Below, piece by piece: positions 16,758-23,759 of a DNA stretch of 23,759 nt. The translations under genes and the position numbers were made by a program. A model generated the notes under the pieces. That model worked only from the letters and a program-made list of their open reading frames with translations. It did not search any database and was not told the origin of the DNA. Source of the stretch: Caldilineaceae bacterium. GTDB lineage: Bacteria; Chloroflexota; Anaerolineae; Caldilineales; Caldilineaceae. The DNA lies in contig JACSRH010000088.1 in the NCBI GenBank assembly GCA_014879855.1, positions 1-23,759 of the forward strand. The letters run 5' to 3'. Every line of letters begins with the position of its first letter. The first letter of the stretch is position 1.

Positions 16758-19259
16758 TCAATCGGTTATTCGCTGCCGTCTCACCACAGGCAAATAGAGC
16801 CGCTCCGCAAGGTCGCCCTCGATCTCCAGGCTGAACCGCATGGCGCTGAACGAGACATGCTTCGGCCCATCTTCGACCGCCGCATCCAGATAGACGAAGC
16901 CGCTCTCACCTGCCGCAAAGCGATAGCTGCCGAGACGCAGCCAGTCATCGTCGAACGGTAGTTGATCCTGCTCAGTGGTCGAGACGCCCCCCTGATGATA
17001 GATTGTATAGCGCGCCCGGCTGGTGTCTGGCCCCAGGCGCTGGCCGCGACAGGGCCAGTCGATGTCGCCATGGCTGGCAATCAACGCCTCCACGTGATAC
17101 GTGCCGGTGATCGGCAGGGTCGGACGCCAGATGCCGTGGGTGAGCGGTGGAATTGTGCCACCCAGAGACTGGCTAAAAGCCAGATAAGCCGGCTCCCCAC
17201 GGATGTTAGTAAAGCGATGCCACCCATTGGCGCACGCTTGCATTGGGTTGAAGACTGGCGAAACTTCGGGCGACTCCACCACGACCGTCACCCGTGGCTT
17301 CACCGTGCTGCTTAGATCCGCCACGATGCCGTCCAGGGCGTTGCTGTCGATCTCCAGCGTAACGCCGCCCCAGGTCTCGTCGTGGCCGCCTGTATACTGG
17401 CGGATACGCTGCTGTCGCTGCCACAATGTCGATGGCAGACACGTGGACGGAAGGTTCCAAACCGTCATGGCCGGGTCGAACTGCTGACGCGTCCACGCCG
17501 CAAACCAGATCGTATCAGGCGCCGGCGTCAGCTCAGCGTAGCGGGACATGGGCGGGTTGCAGGCCAGGGCGTAGAGACCTGCATAGCTGCCACTTGTTTG
17601 AAGCTGCTGAGTCCAGCCAGCCACAAACGCGCGCGATGCCTCGACGCACGCCGCGTCCTCACCATCATACGCTTCCAGATCGTAGTAAATAACCGTGCCC
17701 GCGCCCGTTTCGTCCGCCAGACCCAGTTGCCGCGCCATTTGCAGCGCGCGCGTAGCCTCACCGCGCCCCTGGGCAAATGCCGTCACCGCATCAAAGTCGA
17801 ATTTCTGACGATAGCCGGTGCAGGGCGCCTGCGGCCCTACCCAGGTTGGGATGAAAGTCCAGCCCTGCGCCGCCAATGTTGCCAGCCTCTGAGCGTCCAG
17901 CAACACGTTGTCGCACGCACGCAGCGCGCCGCCGATGTAGAGATTCACCGCGCGATACGGGCCTGCCTGAAGCCAGCGGCGCAAATCTTCCTCACTTGCC
18001 AACTCGCATTTATCAAAACCGGGGCCAGCCAGCCGCGCCGTGCGGCCATCAGACGCTGCACTGGCGCCCACCGCGTCCCGCGAGATCGTGGTCGCCGGCG
18101 CTGGCAAGGCGACGCTGCCGGCAAGTTGCGTCCGCCAACTTCGCCCGCCGTCATCGGTGTACAGCAGGCGCGCGCCGCGGGCGTCCATTGCCCAGCCAGC
18201 TTCCGCACTTGCCAGCGCCAATGACGACAACGACAACGACGACAGCAGCGCCGATTCTTCGCCAGCCCCAGGTGGAGCGATGCCAGCAGGGGTGACAACA
18301 GGGTTGGCGAAAAAGGGGGCGGCTACAGCTGGCTGCTGCAGTGGCTGGCCCGTGCTTGCCATCAGCCACGCAGCAGCATCCAACCGCGCCAGCGGCTGGT
18401 TATCCGACAACGCCGCGGCTATATTGCCGGCCGCTTCCCAATGTACGCCGCGGTCGTGAGTGGCGTACCAGCGCACGCGTTGTCCGGCTGATGTTGACGT
18501 GGTCACCACCACCACGCCGTGTTGCCCGTCCACTGTGAAATGGGGAAGGTAGTGACGACGTTGCCCTCGACCTGCCGTCTCCTCCTCAGGCAGCGTTTCG
18601 GTTGTCCAGGTGACGCCGCCGTCATCGGTGCGAAACCACGTATCTCCGTTCGGCCCTCCTGCGCTCCAGCCACTGGTTTCGGAGATAAAAAAGACCGGTG
18701 CGCCACCTGGCAGGCTGAGTTGCTGCCAGCTTGCCCCACCATCCTGCGTGCCAAACAATGTCCCTTGATTGAAGTTGCTGCTCGTCTTCTGACGCACGAC
18801 GAGCCATCCGGCGTCGCGATCCAGCCAGTGCATGGCGAGCTCGCCGGCCTGGCCTGCCGGGTCGCGCGCGGCAAAGAGTTGATGCTCGTGGCGCTGCCAA
18901 GTGCGGCCGCCATCGGTCGTCGCGGCAACTACGACAACGCCCGGCGTCTCTGGCGCCATTTCGGCCAGCCAGCCCGCGTCCCTGTCGATAAAAGCCACTG
19001 TCGCAGGATCGTGGAGGCGAGCGCGGGGCGGCGTCACCTCTCGCCACGTTGCGCCGCCGTCTTCGGTGAGAAGCAGCGCCTGACTGCTCAACACCCAAGC
19101 ATGTCTGGCATCAAGCGTGCCAAAACTGCGCACCGCACCCTCGACCGTTGCAACACCCTGAACCAATGAGGCAGGGAGCGCCCATCCTTGCGCTGTTGGC
19201 GCCAGCGCTGCCAGCCCGAGCACAGCCAGGAACGCAAGCGCCCATCTGGTTTGTCGCAT
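16758..19259 (-). CDS. Secreted Asp-box propeller / DUF1906 glycoside-hydrolase-like / golvesin-C protein
   Basis: 833 residues from ATG 19259, with a clear signal peptide (RQTRWALAFLAVLGLAALAPTAQG). Residues about 30-395 form a BNR/Ycf48-like propeller with six Asp-box copies: TEDGGATW, TTDGGRTW, TQDGGASW, TDDGGVTW, THDRGVHW, TDDGGRSW, alternating with D/ExxxGW turns. Residues about 412-648 match DUF1906 (Rv2525c-like, glycoside-hydrolase-like TIM barrel): GFDKCELAS at the start, NLYIGG, and acidic pair D527/E529 in IYYDLEAYD. Residues about 660-815 match the golvesin C-terminal-like beta domain (GTYHVEALIAS, ARYTIYHQGG, LGSYRFAAGESGFVYLDAA). The chain ends LYLPVVRRQRITD. It is likely an exported cell-wall or polysaccharide-acting protein; the substrate is unknown. 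The start was chosen over 19316 for its signal peptide and upstream GAGGGACAGG. Divergent from the BTAD regulator. Confidence 0.85.
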   Translation of the reverse strand: MRQTRWALAFLAVLGLAALAPTAQGWALPASLVQGVATVEGAVRSFGTLDARHAWVLSSQALLLTEDGGATWREVTPPRARLHDPATVAFIDRDAGWLAEMAPETPGVVVVAATTDGGRTWQRHEHQLFAARDPAGQAGELAMHWLDRDAGWLVVRQKTSSNFNQGTLFGTQDGGASWQQLSLPGGAPVFFISETSGWSAGGPNGDTWFRTDDGGVTWTTETLPEEETAGRGQRRHYLPHFTVDGQHGVVVVTTSTSAGQRVRWYATHDRGVHWEAAGNIAAALSDNQPLARLDAAAWLMASTGQPLQQPAVAAPFFANPVVTPAGIAPPGAGEESALLSSLSLSSLALASAEAGWAMDARGARLLYTDDGGRSWRTQLAGSVALPAPATTISRDAVGASAASDGRTARLAGPGFDKCELASEEDLRRWLQAGPYRAVNLYIGGALRACDNVLLDAQRLATLAAQGWTFIPTWVGPQAPCTGYRQKFDFDAVTAFAQGRGEATRALQMARQLGLADETGAGTVIYYDLEAYDGEDAACVEASRAFVAGWTQQLQTSGSYAGLYALACNPPMSRYAELTPAPDTIWFAAWTRQQFDPAMTVWNLPSTCLPSTLWQRQQRIRQYTGGHDETWGGVTLEIDSNALDGIVADLSSTVKPRVTVVVESPEVSPVFNPMQACANGWHRFTNIRGEPAYLAFSQSLGGTIPPLTHGIWRPTLPITGTYHVEALIASHGDIDWPCRGQRLGPDTSRARYTIYHQGGVSTTEQDQLPFDDDWLRLGSYRFAAGESGFVYLDAAVEDGPKHVSFSAMRFSLEIEGDLAERLYLPVVRRQRITD

Positions 19260-19395
19260 TTTTTCGCCTGTCCCTCGCTTACGTGCGTACTTTTCAACGG
19301 TTTTTGTAAGCCTCATGCGCTTACAACATTACCATTTTAGCCAGGAAACGCTGGTTTTGCCTATTCTGCGATACACCCCTTGGATCATGATTGTC

Positions 19396-19424
19396 TTGCC
19401 GCTTTGATCGACGTAGAGTACAAT
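19396..19424 (+). promoter_or_regulatory. Sigma-70-like promoter for the BTAD regulator
   Basis: TTGCCG (19396-19401), 17-base spacer, TACAAT (19419-19424). Transcription would begin near 19431, giving a leader of about 57 bases. No Shine-Dalgarno is visible before ATG 19488. Confidence 0.5.
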
Positions 19425-19487
19425 CACATAAACCTAATGCGCTGCGACCTGTAACGGGGCCGCATAAATTTCCCTGCCAAACACACC

Positions 19488-22400
19488 ATGCATCAGTTCG
19501 GACATTCCGACCATCAGCGACCCGATCCGGCAAGATCGCGCATCCAGATCCTCACATTTGGCACCCTTCAGGTCAAACGCGATGAACTGGCTGTCACCGA
19601 AAGTGATTGGCACACGCGTCAGGCGCGGCAACTGCTCAAAATATTGATCACGGAGCGCCCGCGTCCCGTTTCGACGGACATGCTCATCGACATTCTGTGG
19701 CCAAACAGCACGCCGCACGCCGCGGCGACCACACTGCGCAGCGCCATCAATGCCTTGCGCAACGTGCTCGAACCCGACCGGCCAAACCGCGCGCCGTCGC
19801 GCTACATCGTCACCCAGGCGCCCGGGTATGCTTTTCATTTAGCGCCCGAGATTTGGCTGGATGTCGAGGAGTATGATCATTTATATAATCGCGCCCACAA
19901 CACCGCCGACTCCGCGCTGCGCCTGCAACTGCTGACAAAAGCCATTGATCTCTATGCGGACGACTATCTGATCAGCGACCCGTACGCCGATTGGCTGCAA
20001 GCGGAGCGTGAGCGGCTGCGCGAACGCTTTTTCAACGCCTTGCTTCTGGTGGCCGACATCTACGCGGAATCGGGTCATTATGCCGATGCTATCACCGCGT
20101 GCCGCCGCATGTTGGCGCGCGATGAAGTGCGCGAAAACGCCTATCAATCGTTGATGCGCTTTCAAGCCGAATCTGGCGACAGCGCCGGCGCTCTGCTCAC
20201 CTATGAACGTTGCCGCACCATCCTCTCCGAGGAACTGGGGGCCGATCCCAGCCCCTTGACCCAGGCATTGCATCAGCGCATCCTCAATGGCGAGATCGAA
20301 CCGCGCCCCGTGAGCAACACACCGCTCGTACTCGCGCCATTGCTTGCTGCTGTGACGCCGCCAACGGTGGAGTCGGTGGGTGGACAGCCGGTCGAACTGC
20401 CTCAGCGCACGTTGCTCACTGTGCTCGATCCCGGGTATCCGTCGGTTTTCGTTGGGCGGATGCAAGAAATGGCTTCCTTGCAGGATCGCCTGCAAAGCGC
20501 GCTGCATGGCCGCGGTGAGTGGCTGGCGCTGCAAGGCGAAGCTGGCGTCGGGAAAACGCGGCTTGCCTATCAACTGCTGCATGAAGCCGCGGCGCAGGAA
20601 GCCACTGTGATCAGCGCCACCTGCCAGGCGCTTGAACGCGATCTGCCTTTCGCCCCGCTTGCTGATGCCCTGGGGCGCTATTTCTACGGCTTGCCGGAAG
20701 TCAATCTGCAGGCGCTGCCAGCCGCCACGCTGGGATCACTGGCGCAGCTTATCCCCAGTTTGCAAGATCGCCTGCGTGGCCCTTTACAGCCCCCCACAGA
20801 AAATTTATCAAATGCCGAAGAGAACCGCCAACGGCTGATCGACAGCATCGTGACCGCTGTCGTCATGCTGGCCAAAATGCGCCCGCTGGTGTTCTTTGTG
20901 GATGACTTACAATGGGCGGACCCTGATACGCTGGCGGTGCTGAATCGCCTGGTGCAGCGTCTACCCGAACTGCCGGCCTTTCTGCTGATGGCCTATCGCG
21001 GGGAAGATGTGGCGGAAAACGGCGCGTTGGTGACCTTTATACACACATTGAATCGTATTCAACGCAATGCACAATTGTCGGTGCCGCGTTTTGCACGCCA
21101 GCATGTCCAGGAACTCGTCGAGCAACATTTGCAAGAGCTGCACGCGCACGACAAACCGCTTGCGCCTGAAGAAGCAAGCCGGCTGGGAGATCTGCTGTAT
21201 GAAACCACGCAGGGCAACGCCCTGTTTGTGACAGAAGCGCTCCACAATTTCGATGAACGTCTGGCATTGGCGCCGGATGGCGACGCGCTGGCTGCTTTGT
21301 TTGAAACCTCGTCGCTCGACGGCTTTCGTTTTGCGCCCACCTTGCGTAGCCAGCGCATCCAGGAAATCATCATGGAACGCATCGACCGCTTGCCGATCGA
21401 CGCGCGCGCTGTGCTCAACCTGTGCGCCGTCATTGGGCGCGATTTCAGCCTGGAGCTATTGGAATGCGCCGCGTCGCTCGATCCGCTGGGCGGGCTGGAA
21501 GCGCTGTTAAACCGCAAATTTCTCATCGAGCGTCCAGACGAACGGCTCGATTTTGCCCATCACCTGGTGCGCCAAACTGTTTATGAGAATCTCAGTTTGC
21601 TGCAACGCCGTCGTTTGCACCTGGCAGTGGCGGAAGCATTGGTGGATTTAGGGCAGAGTGAAGCCAATCCGGGTGAGATCTCCTTCCATTATGCACACGC
21701 TGGCGCGGGCCACGGCCTGCTTGCCGCGCAATATGGCGTGCAAGCAGGCGAGAAGCTCTTGCAAAGTTATGGTTTCCGCCAGGCAGTCGATGCCTTCGAC
21801 CGCACGTTGGAAATGCTTGATTCCTTACCGGATGCTGCGCCGGCTCTCACACGCCGGGCGCTGCAGGGGCGTGGCCTTGCGTATGAGAGCCTGTTCGACC
21901 CCGAAGGCGTGGCAAGCACCTATCGGCGGTTGCAAAGTTGGGCGCGCACGCATGGCGATCGTGCGTTGATCCTGGCAACCTACAGCCGCTTGACTACCGT
22001 GCTCGGCCTGCTGGGACAACAGGCCGAAAGCAACGAAGTGCTTGAGGAATTTCTCCGCGCGATGATGCCGGGCGACGGCGACGCGCTGACATCGCGCGTG
22101 CTGGTCGATCTGCTCGAACGCCGGCGGCGCATTTACAGCCCGGATCGAGAGGACGACGACGGCCAATGGGCGCTTTATGAACCAGCTCCGCCGCCCGTCG
22201 CTGACCCTGAAGCCGACATTTTGCGCATCCTGGAGCCGGTGCACGCAGTGGTGCCGCTTTTTGAATATGGATGGGTGCTCTTGGTGCAGGGGCAGATGGG
22301 GGAGGCGACGCATATCCTCGAAGCGGTCGTCGACCTGGCAACGGAGACAAACCAACCCTCGATCGCCAGCGCGGCCTATCATCAATTGGCCATGACCGCG

Positions 22401-23009
22401 CGCGTGTTGGGAGATATGGAGCAGAGCCAGGCGCTCAACGAAGAAAGTATTGCCATCAACCGCGCTGTCGCCGGCGCGGCCGGTGAATTGGGCAGTATGT
22501 TGCCGCGTATTTCCAGCGGCTTTTTGTCGTTGCACGCCGGGCGTCTTGATGAGGCTGAACGGCGCTTCCGCCGCGTCGCTGATATGTTGGGCGACCGCGT
22601 CTTTTTCCGCAACTACCGCAACAGCGCGAAGATTGGTCTGGGGCTGGTGGCGTTGGCGCGCGGCAATATCGAGCAAGCCCGTTGTCTGTTGGAAGCGGTG
22701 CAAGCCGACAGCGCCAACATCTATCCCTACACCTATGTTCAGGCGCTGCTTGGGCTGGCGCGCATGGCGGACGTCGAGCAGGACGCAGCAACCCGTGATA
22801 TGTTCTTGCGCAAAGCGTTGCGTTTTGCAGGACAGCGCAGCCTGCTCGAAGAATACATAAGCGTACTGGTTGAGGTGACGCGCATGGATGCAACCACGGC
22901 GCCGCGGGACAGCCTGATCGACTCCATCCTTGGATACGTGGAAATGATCAACCTTGAATCAGGCGTCGCCACTCTTCATGCCCTCCGCACCCCCCTCAGC
23001 ACGCCGTGA
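19488..23009 (+). CDS. Large BTAD-family transcriptional regulator with AAA ATPase and TPR-like region
   Basis: 1173 residues. The N-terminus (about 19-117) is an OmpR/SARP-type winged helix (IQILTFGTLQVKRD, TRQARQLLKILI, LIDILWP, LRNVLEP, YIVTQAPGYAFHL). A BTAD bacterial transcriptional activation domain follows (about 122-268, YADDYLISDPYADWLQAER, CRRMLARDEVRENAYQSLMRF). A STAND/AAA_16 ATPase starts at FVGRMQEMASLQDRL (321-335) with Walker A GEAGVGKT (350-357) and Walker B LVFFVDDLQWADPD (467-480). From about 700 to the end is a helical, TPR-like region (EKLLQSYGFRQAVDAFDRTLEML and similar). It has no C-terminal LuxR helix-turn-helix, so DNA binding must come from the N-terminus. Such proteins are ATP-gated activators. 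It is divergent from the secreted DUF1906 protein and may control it (inference). The ligand is unknown. Confidence 0.9.
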   Translation: MHQFGHSDHQRPDPARSRIQILTFGTLQVKRDELAVTESDWHTRQARQLLKILITERPRPVSTDMLIDILWPNSTPHAAATTLRSAINALRNVLEPDRPNRAPSRYIVTQAPGYAFHLAPEIWLDVEEYDHLYNRAHNTADSALRLQLLTKAIDLYADDYLISDPYADWLQAERERLRERFFNALLLVADIYAESGHYADAITACRRMLARDEVRENAYQSLMRFQAESGDSAGALLTYERCRTILSEELGADPSPLTQALHQRILNGEIEPRPVSNTPLVLAPLLAAVTPPTVESVGGQPVELPQRTLLTVLDPGYPSVFVGRMQEMASLQDRLQSALHGRGEWLALQGEAGVGKTRLAYQLLHEAAAQEATVISATCQALERDLPFAPLADALGRYFYGLPEVNLQALPAATLGSLAQLIPSLQDRLRGPLQPPTENLSNAEENRQRLIDSIVTAVVMLAKMRPLVFFVDDLQWADPDTLAVLNRLVQRLPELPAFLLMAYRGEDVAENGALVTFIHTLNRIQRNAQLSVPRFARQHVQELVEQHLQELHAHDKPLAPEEASRLGDLLYETTQGNALFVTEALHNFDERLALAPDGDALAALFETSSLDGFRFAPTLRSQRIQEIIMERIDRLPIDARAVLNLCAVIGRDFSLELLECAASLDPLGGLEALLNRKFLIERPDERLDFAHHLVRQTVYENLSLLQRRRLHLAVAEALVDLGQSEANPGEISFHYAHAGAGHGLLAAQYGVQAGEKLLQSYGFRQAVDAFDRTLEMLDSLPDAAPALTRRALQGRGLAYESLFDPEGVASTYRRLQSWARTHGDRALILATYSRLTTVLGLLGQQAESNEVLEEFLRAMMPGDGDALTSRVLVDLLERRRRIYSPDREDDDGQWALYEPAPPPVADPEADILRILEPVHAVVPLFEYGWVLLVQGQMGEATHILEAVVDLATETNQPSIASAAYHQLAMTARVLGDMEQSQALNEESIAINRAVAGAAGELGSMLPRISSGFLSLHAGRLDEAERRFRRVADMLGDRVFFRNYRNSAKIGLGLVALARGNIEQARCLLEAVQADSANIYPYTYVQALLGLARMADVEQDAATRDMFLRKALRFAGQRSLLEEYISVLVEVTRMDATTAPRDSLIDSILGYVEMINLESGVATLHALRTPLSTP

Positions 23010-23061
23010 CGCTCTCAGCGCTTCACGGCTGTCTCAGAAATTGTTTGAAAAGGAACAAATC

Positions 23062-23153
23062 TGACGCAGAGAAGCAGAGGTTCGCAGAGGAAGAACAGAC
23101 AACTTTGGCAAGCATTTCTCTGCGCATCTCTGCGTCTCCGCGCCTCTGCGTCA
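23062..23153. repeat. CTCTGCG-type inverted repeat (hairpin element)
   Basis: The outer arms TGACGCAGAG (23062-23071) and CTCTGCGTCA (23144-23153) are perfect inverted copies. Further CGCAGAG / CTCTGCG words lie inside (23084-23090, 23118-23134), so the element folds into one long imperfect hairpin of about 92 bases. The right arm matches 12-44 at the start of the window. No coding capacity. Confidence 0.75.
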
Positions 23154-23224
23154 AAATAGTAGGCTTTTCAACCAGTCTTTCAGGCTGTAAACGTCAATTC
23201 TGCTTCACTACGCCTCATCAAAAG

Positions 23225-23254
23225 AAACCGGATGGCCCGTAGGCCATCCGGTTT
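23225..23254 (-). terminator. Strong intrinsic terminator of the PA14 gene
   Basis: A perfect 13-bp stem (AAACCGGATGGCC, 23225-23237, with 23242-23254) and a 4-base loop. On the minus strand the stem ends in GGTTT and runs into CTTTTGATG, a usable U-tract. It lies 122 bases after the PA14 stop and could also stop plus-strand readthrough. Confidence 0.65.
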
Positions 23255-23376
23255 GGAAGTTTCATTCATTTACACAAGCCGCTGTGTTCTATCATCGCCC
23301 ATGACGAAACACTGGCCTGCACCCTGGCATCCGGTGTGTGGCATGTTGCCCACCCTCCCACTTCCCGGATTCGCTT

Positions 23377-23759
23377 CTACAATCTCGCATACTTCACATA
23401 GATCACCGCTACTCCACCCTCCTGGAAGTATTCGACGCGGATGGTGTGCCATCCTGTACCCAAGCTGATATCGTTGAAAACACTCAGCGCCGGTCCGACG
23501 CGCCAGGCGTCCACCACAAGCCGGTCATCTACAAAGATACGCACGCCGTCATCCACCGTAGCAAAGAAGCGATAGGTGCCGGCATTCAACCAAGCGGTCT
23601 GATTCCACTTTACACTGAAGTTGGAGCCAGGCATGCCCCCGCCAGGACCCCATGTCCCCCAGTCGAAGGCAATCGCGTTGTCCTGCCGCACGAACGCCGG
23701 CGGGGGCGCAAAGTCACGATTGGCGTAATATTCCCCGATCCACACGCCTTGTACAGGCG
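23377..23759 (-). CDS. PA14-domain surface/secreted protein, C-terminal fragment
   Basis: 126 codons are visible before the TAG at 23377-23379; the gene continues past the right edge. The open frame extends through VQGVWIGEYYANRDF with no start codon favoured; the GTG at 23745 is an internal valine. The fragment is one PA14-type carbohydrate-binding beta domain: GEYYANRDFAPPPAFVRQDNA, FDWG, NFSVKW, AGTYRFFATVDDGVRIFVDDRLVVDAW, GWHTIRVEYFQEGG. The acidic DDGVR and VDD positions form the calcium/sugar-binding edge in characterised PA14 lectin-like domains. The domain is the very end of the protein. It probably belongs to a larger extracellular protein that binds or cleaves glycans. Confidence 0.85.
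   Translation of the reverse strand, partial: PVQGVWIGEYYANRDFAPPPAFVRQDNAIAFDWGTWGPGGGMPGSNFSVKWNQTAWLNAGTYRFFATVDDGVRIFVDDRLVVDAWRVGPALSVFNDISLGTGWHTIRVEYFQEGGVAVIYVKYARL

Larger units (their letters stand above)
23010..23376. other. 367-base gene-free stretch
   Basis: Between the convergent ends of the BTAD regulator and the PA14 gene. It holds the hairpin repeat (23062-23153) and the terminator (23225-23254). Nothing else was recognised in 23154-23224 or 23255-23376. Confidence 0.7.

Overview
The window looks like a piece of a Chloroflexota chromosome (Caldilineae/Anaerolineae-like). This is inferred from the gene types and protein style, not from a marker gene. The signs are moderately high GC, long Pro/Thr-rich surface linkers (PTATP type), a secreted protein ending in a YLPVVRR-type tail, PA14 and golvesin-type secreted domains, a BTAD-AAA-TPR giant regulator, and a GGW-type baeRF protein. 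There is no phage, integron, CRISPR array, rRNA or tRNA. Fifteen protein genes are supported, one of them cut by the right edge.

Layout. (1) 57-1423, minus: a two-gene unit of a PPOX/FDOR flavin-type oxidoreductase followed by a PHP-domain phosphoesterase, joined by a 4-base ATGA overlap. (2) 1619-4115, plus: an ECF-type sigma factor (TTG start) overlapping a membrane-anchored FecR/SH3b protein with a roughly 290-residue Pro/Thr tail, probably a sigma/regulator pair. (3) 4293-5927: pyrG, CTP synthase. (4) 6136-7221: a bacterial eRF1-like (baeRF/Vms1-like) protein with GGW in place of GGQ, followed by up to three hairpins in tandem. (5) 7497-14009: a signalling island. A PotD-like lipoprotein, a dCache-HAMP histidine kinase, a single-domain response regulator and a soluble REC-HK-REC hybrid kinase form one operon with overlapping genes. 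After a terminator comes a second PotD-like lipoprotein with its own promoter. No permease or ATPase gene is present. (6) 14178-16673: clpC, ending in a strong hairpin shared with the convergent gene. (7) 16758-19259, minus: a secreted Asp-box propeller / DUF1906 glycosidase-like / golvesin-C protein. (8) 19488-23009, plus: a divergent 1173-residue BTAD-AAA-TPR transcriptional regulator. (9) 23377-23759, minus: the C-terminal part of a PA14-domain surface protein. Copies of one CTCTGCG-type hairpin repeat lie at both ends of the window (1-46 and 23062-23153).

How the genes may work together. The most interesting unit is region 5. Two paralogous polyamine-binding-protein-like lipoproteins sit around a phosphorelay without any transporter, which suggests that they are extracytoplasmic sensors for the kinase rather than transport proteins. 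The known precedent is NspS, a PotD homologue that signals through MbaA in Vibrio. The two paralogues keep different subsets of the PotD ligand residues, so they may report different ligands. The relay has no DNA-binding output in the window. Regions 2, 7, 8 and 9 point to a cell investing in surface and wall-linked sensing; pyrG and clpC are housekeeping.
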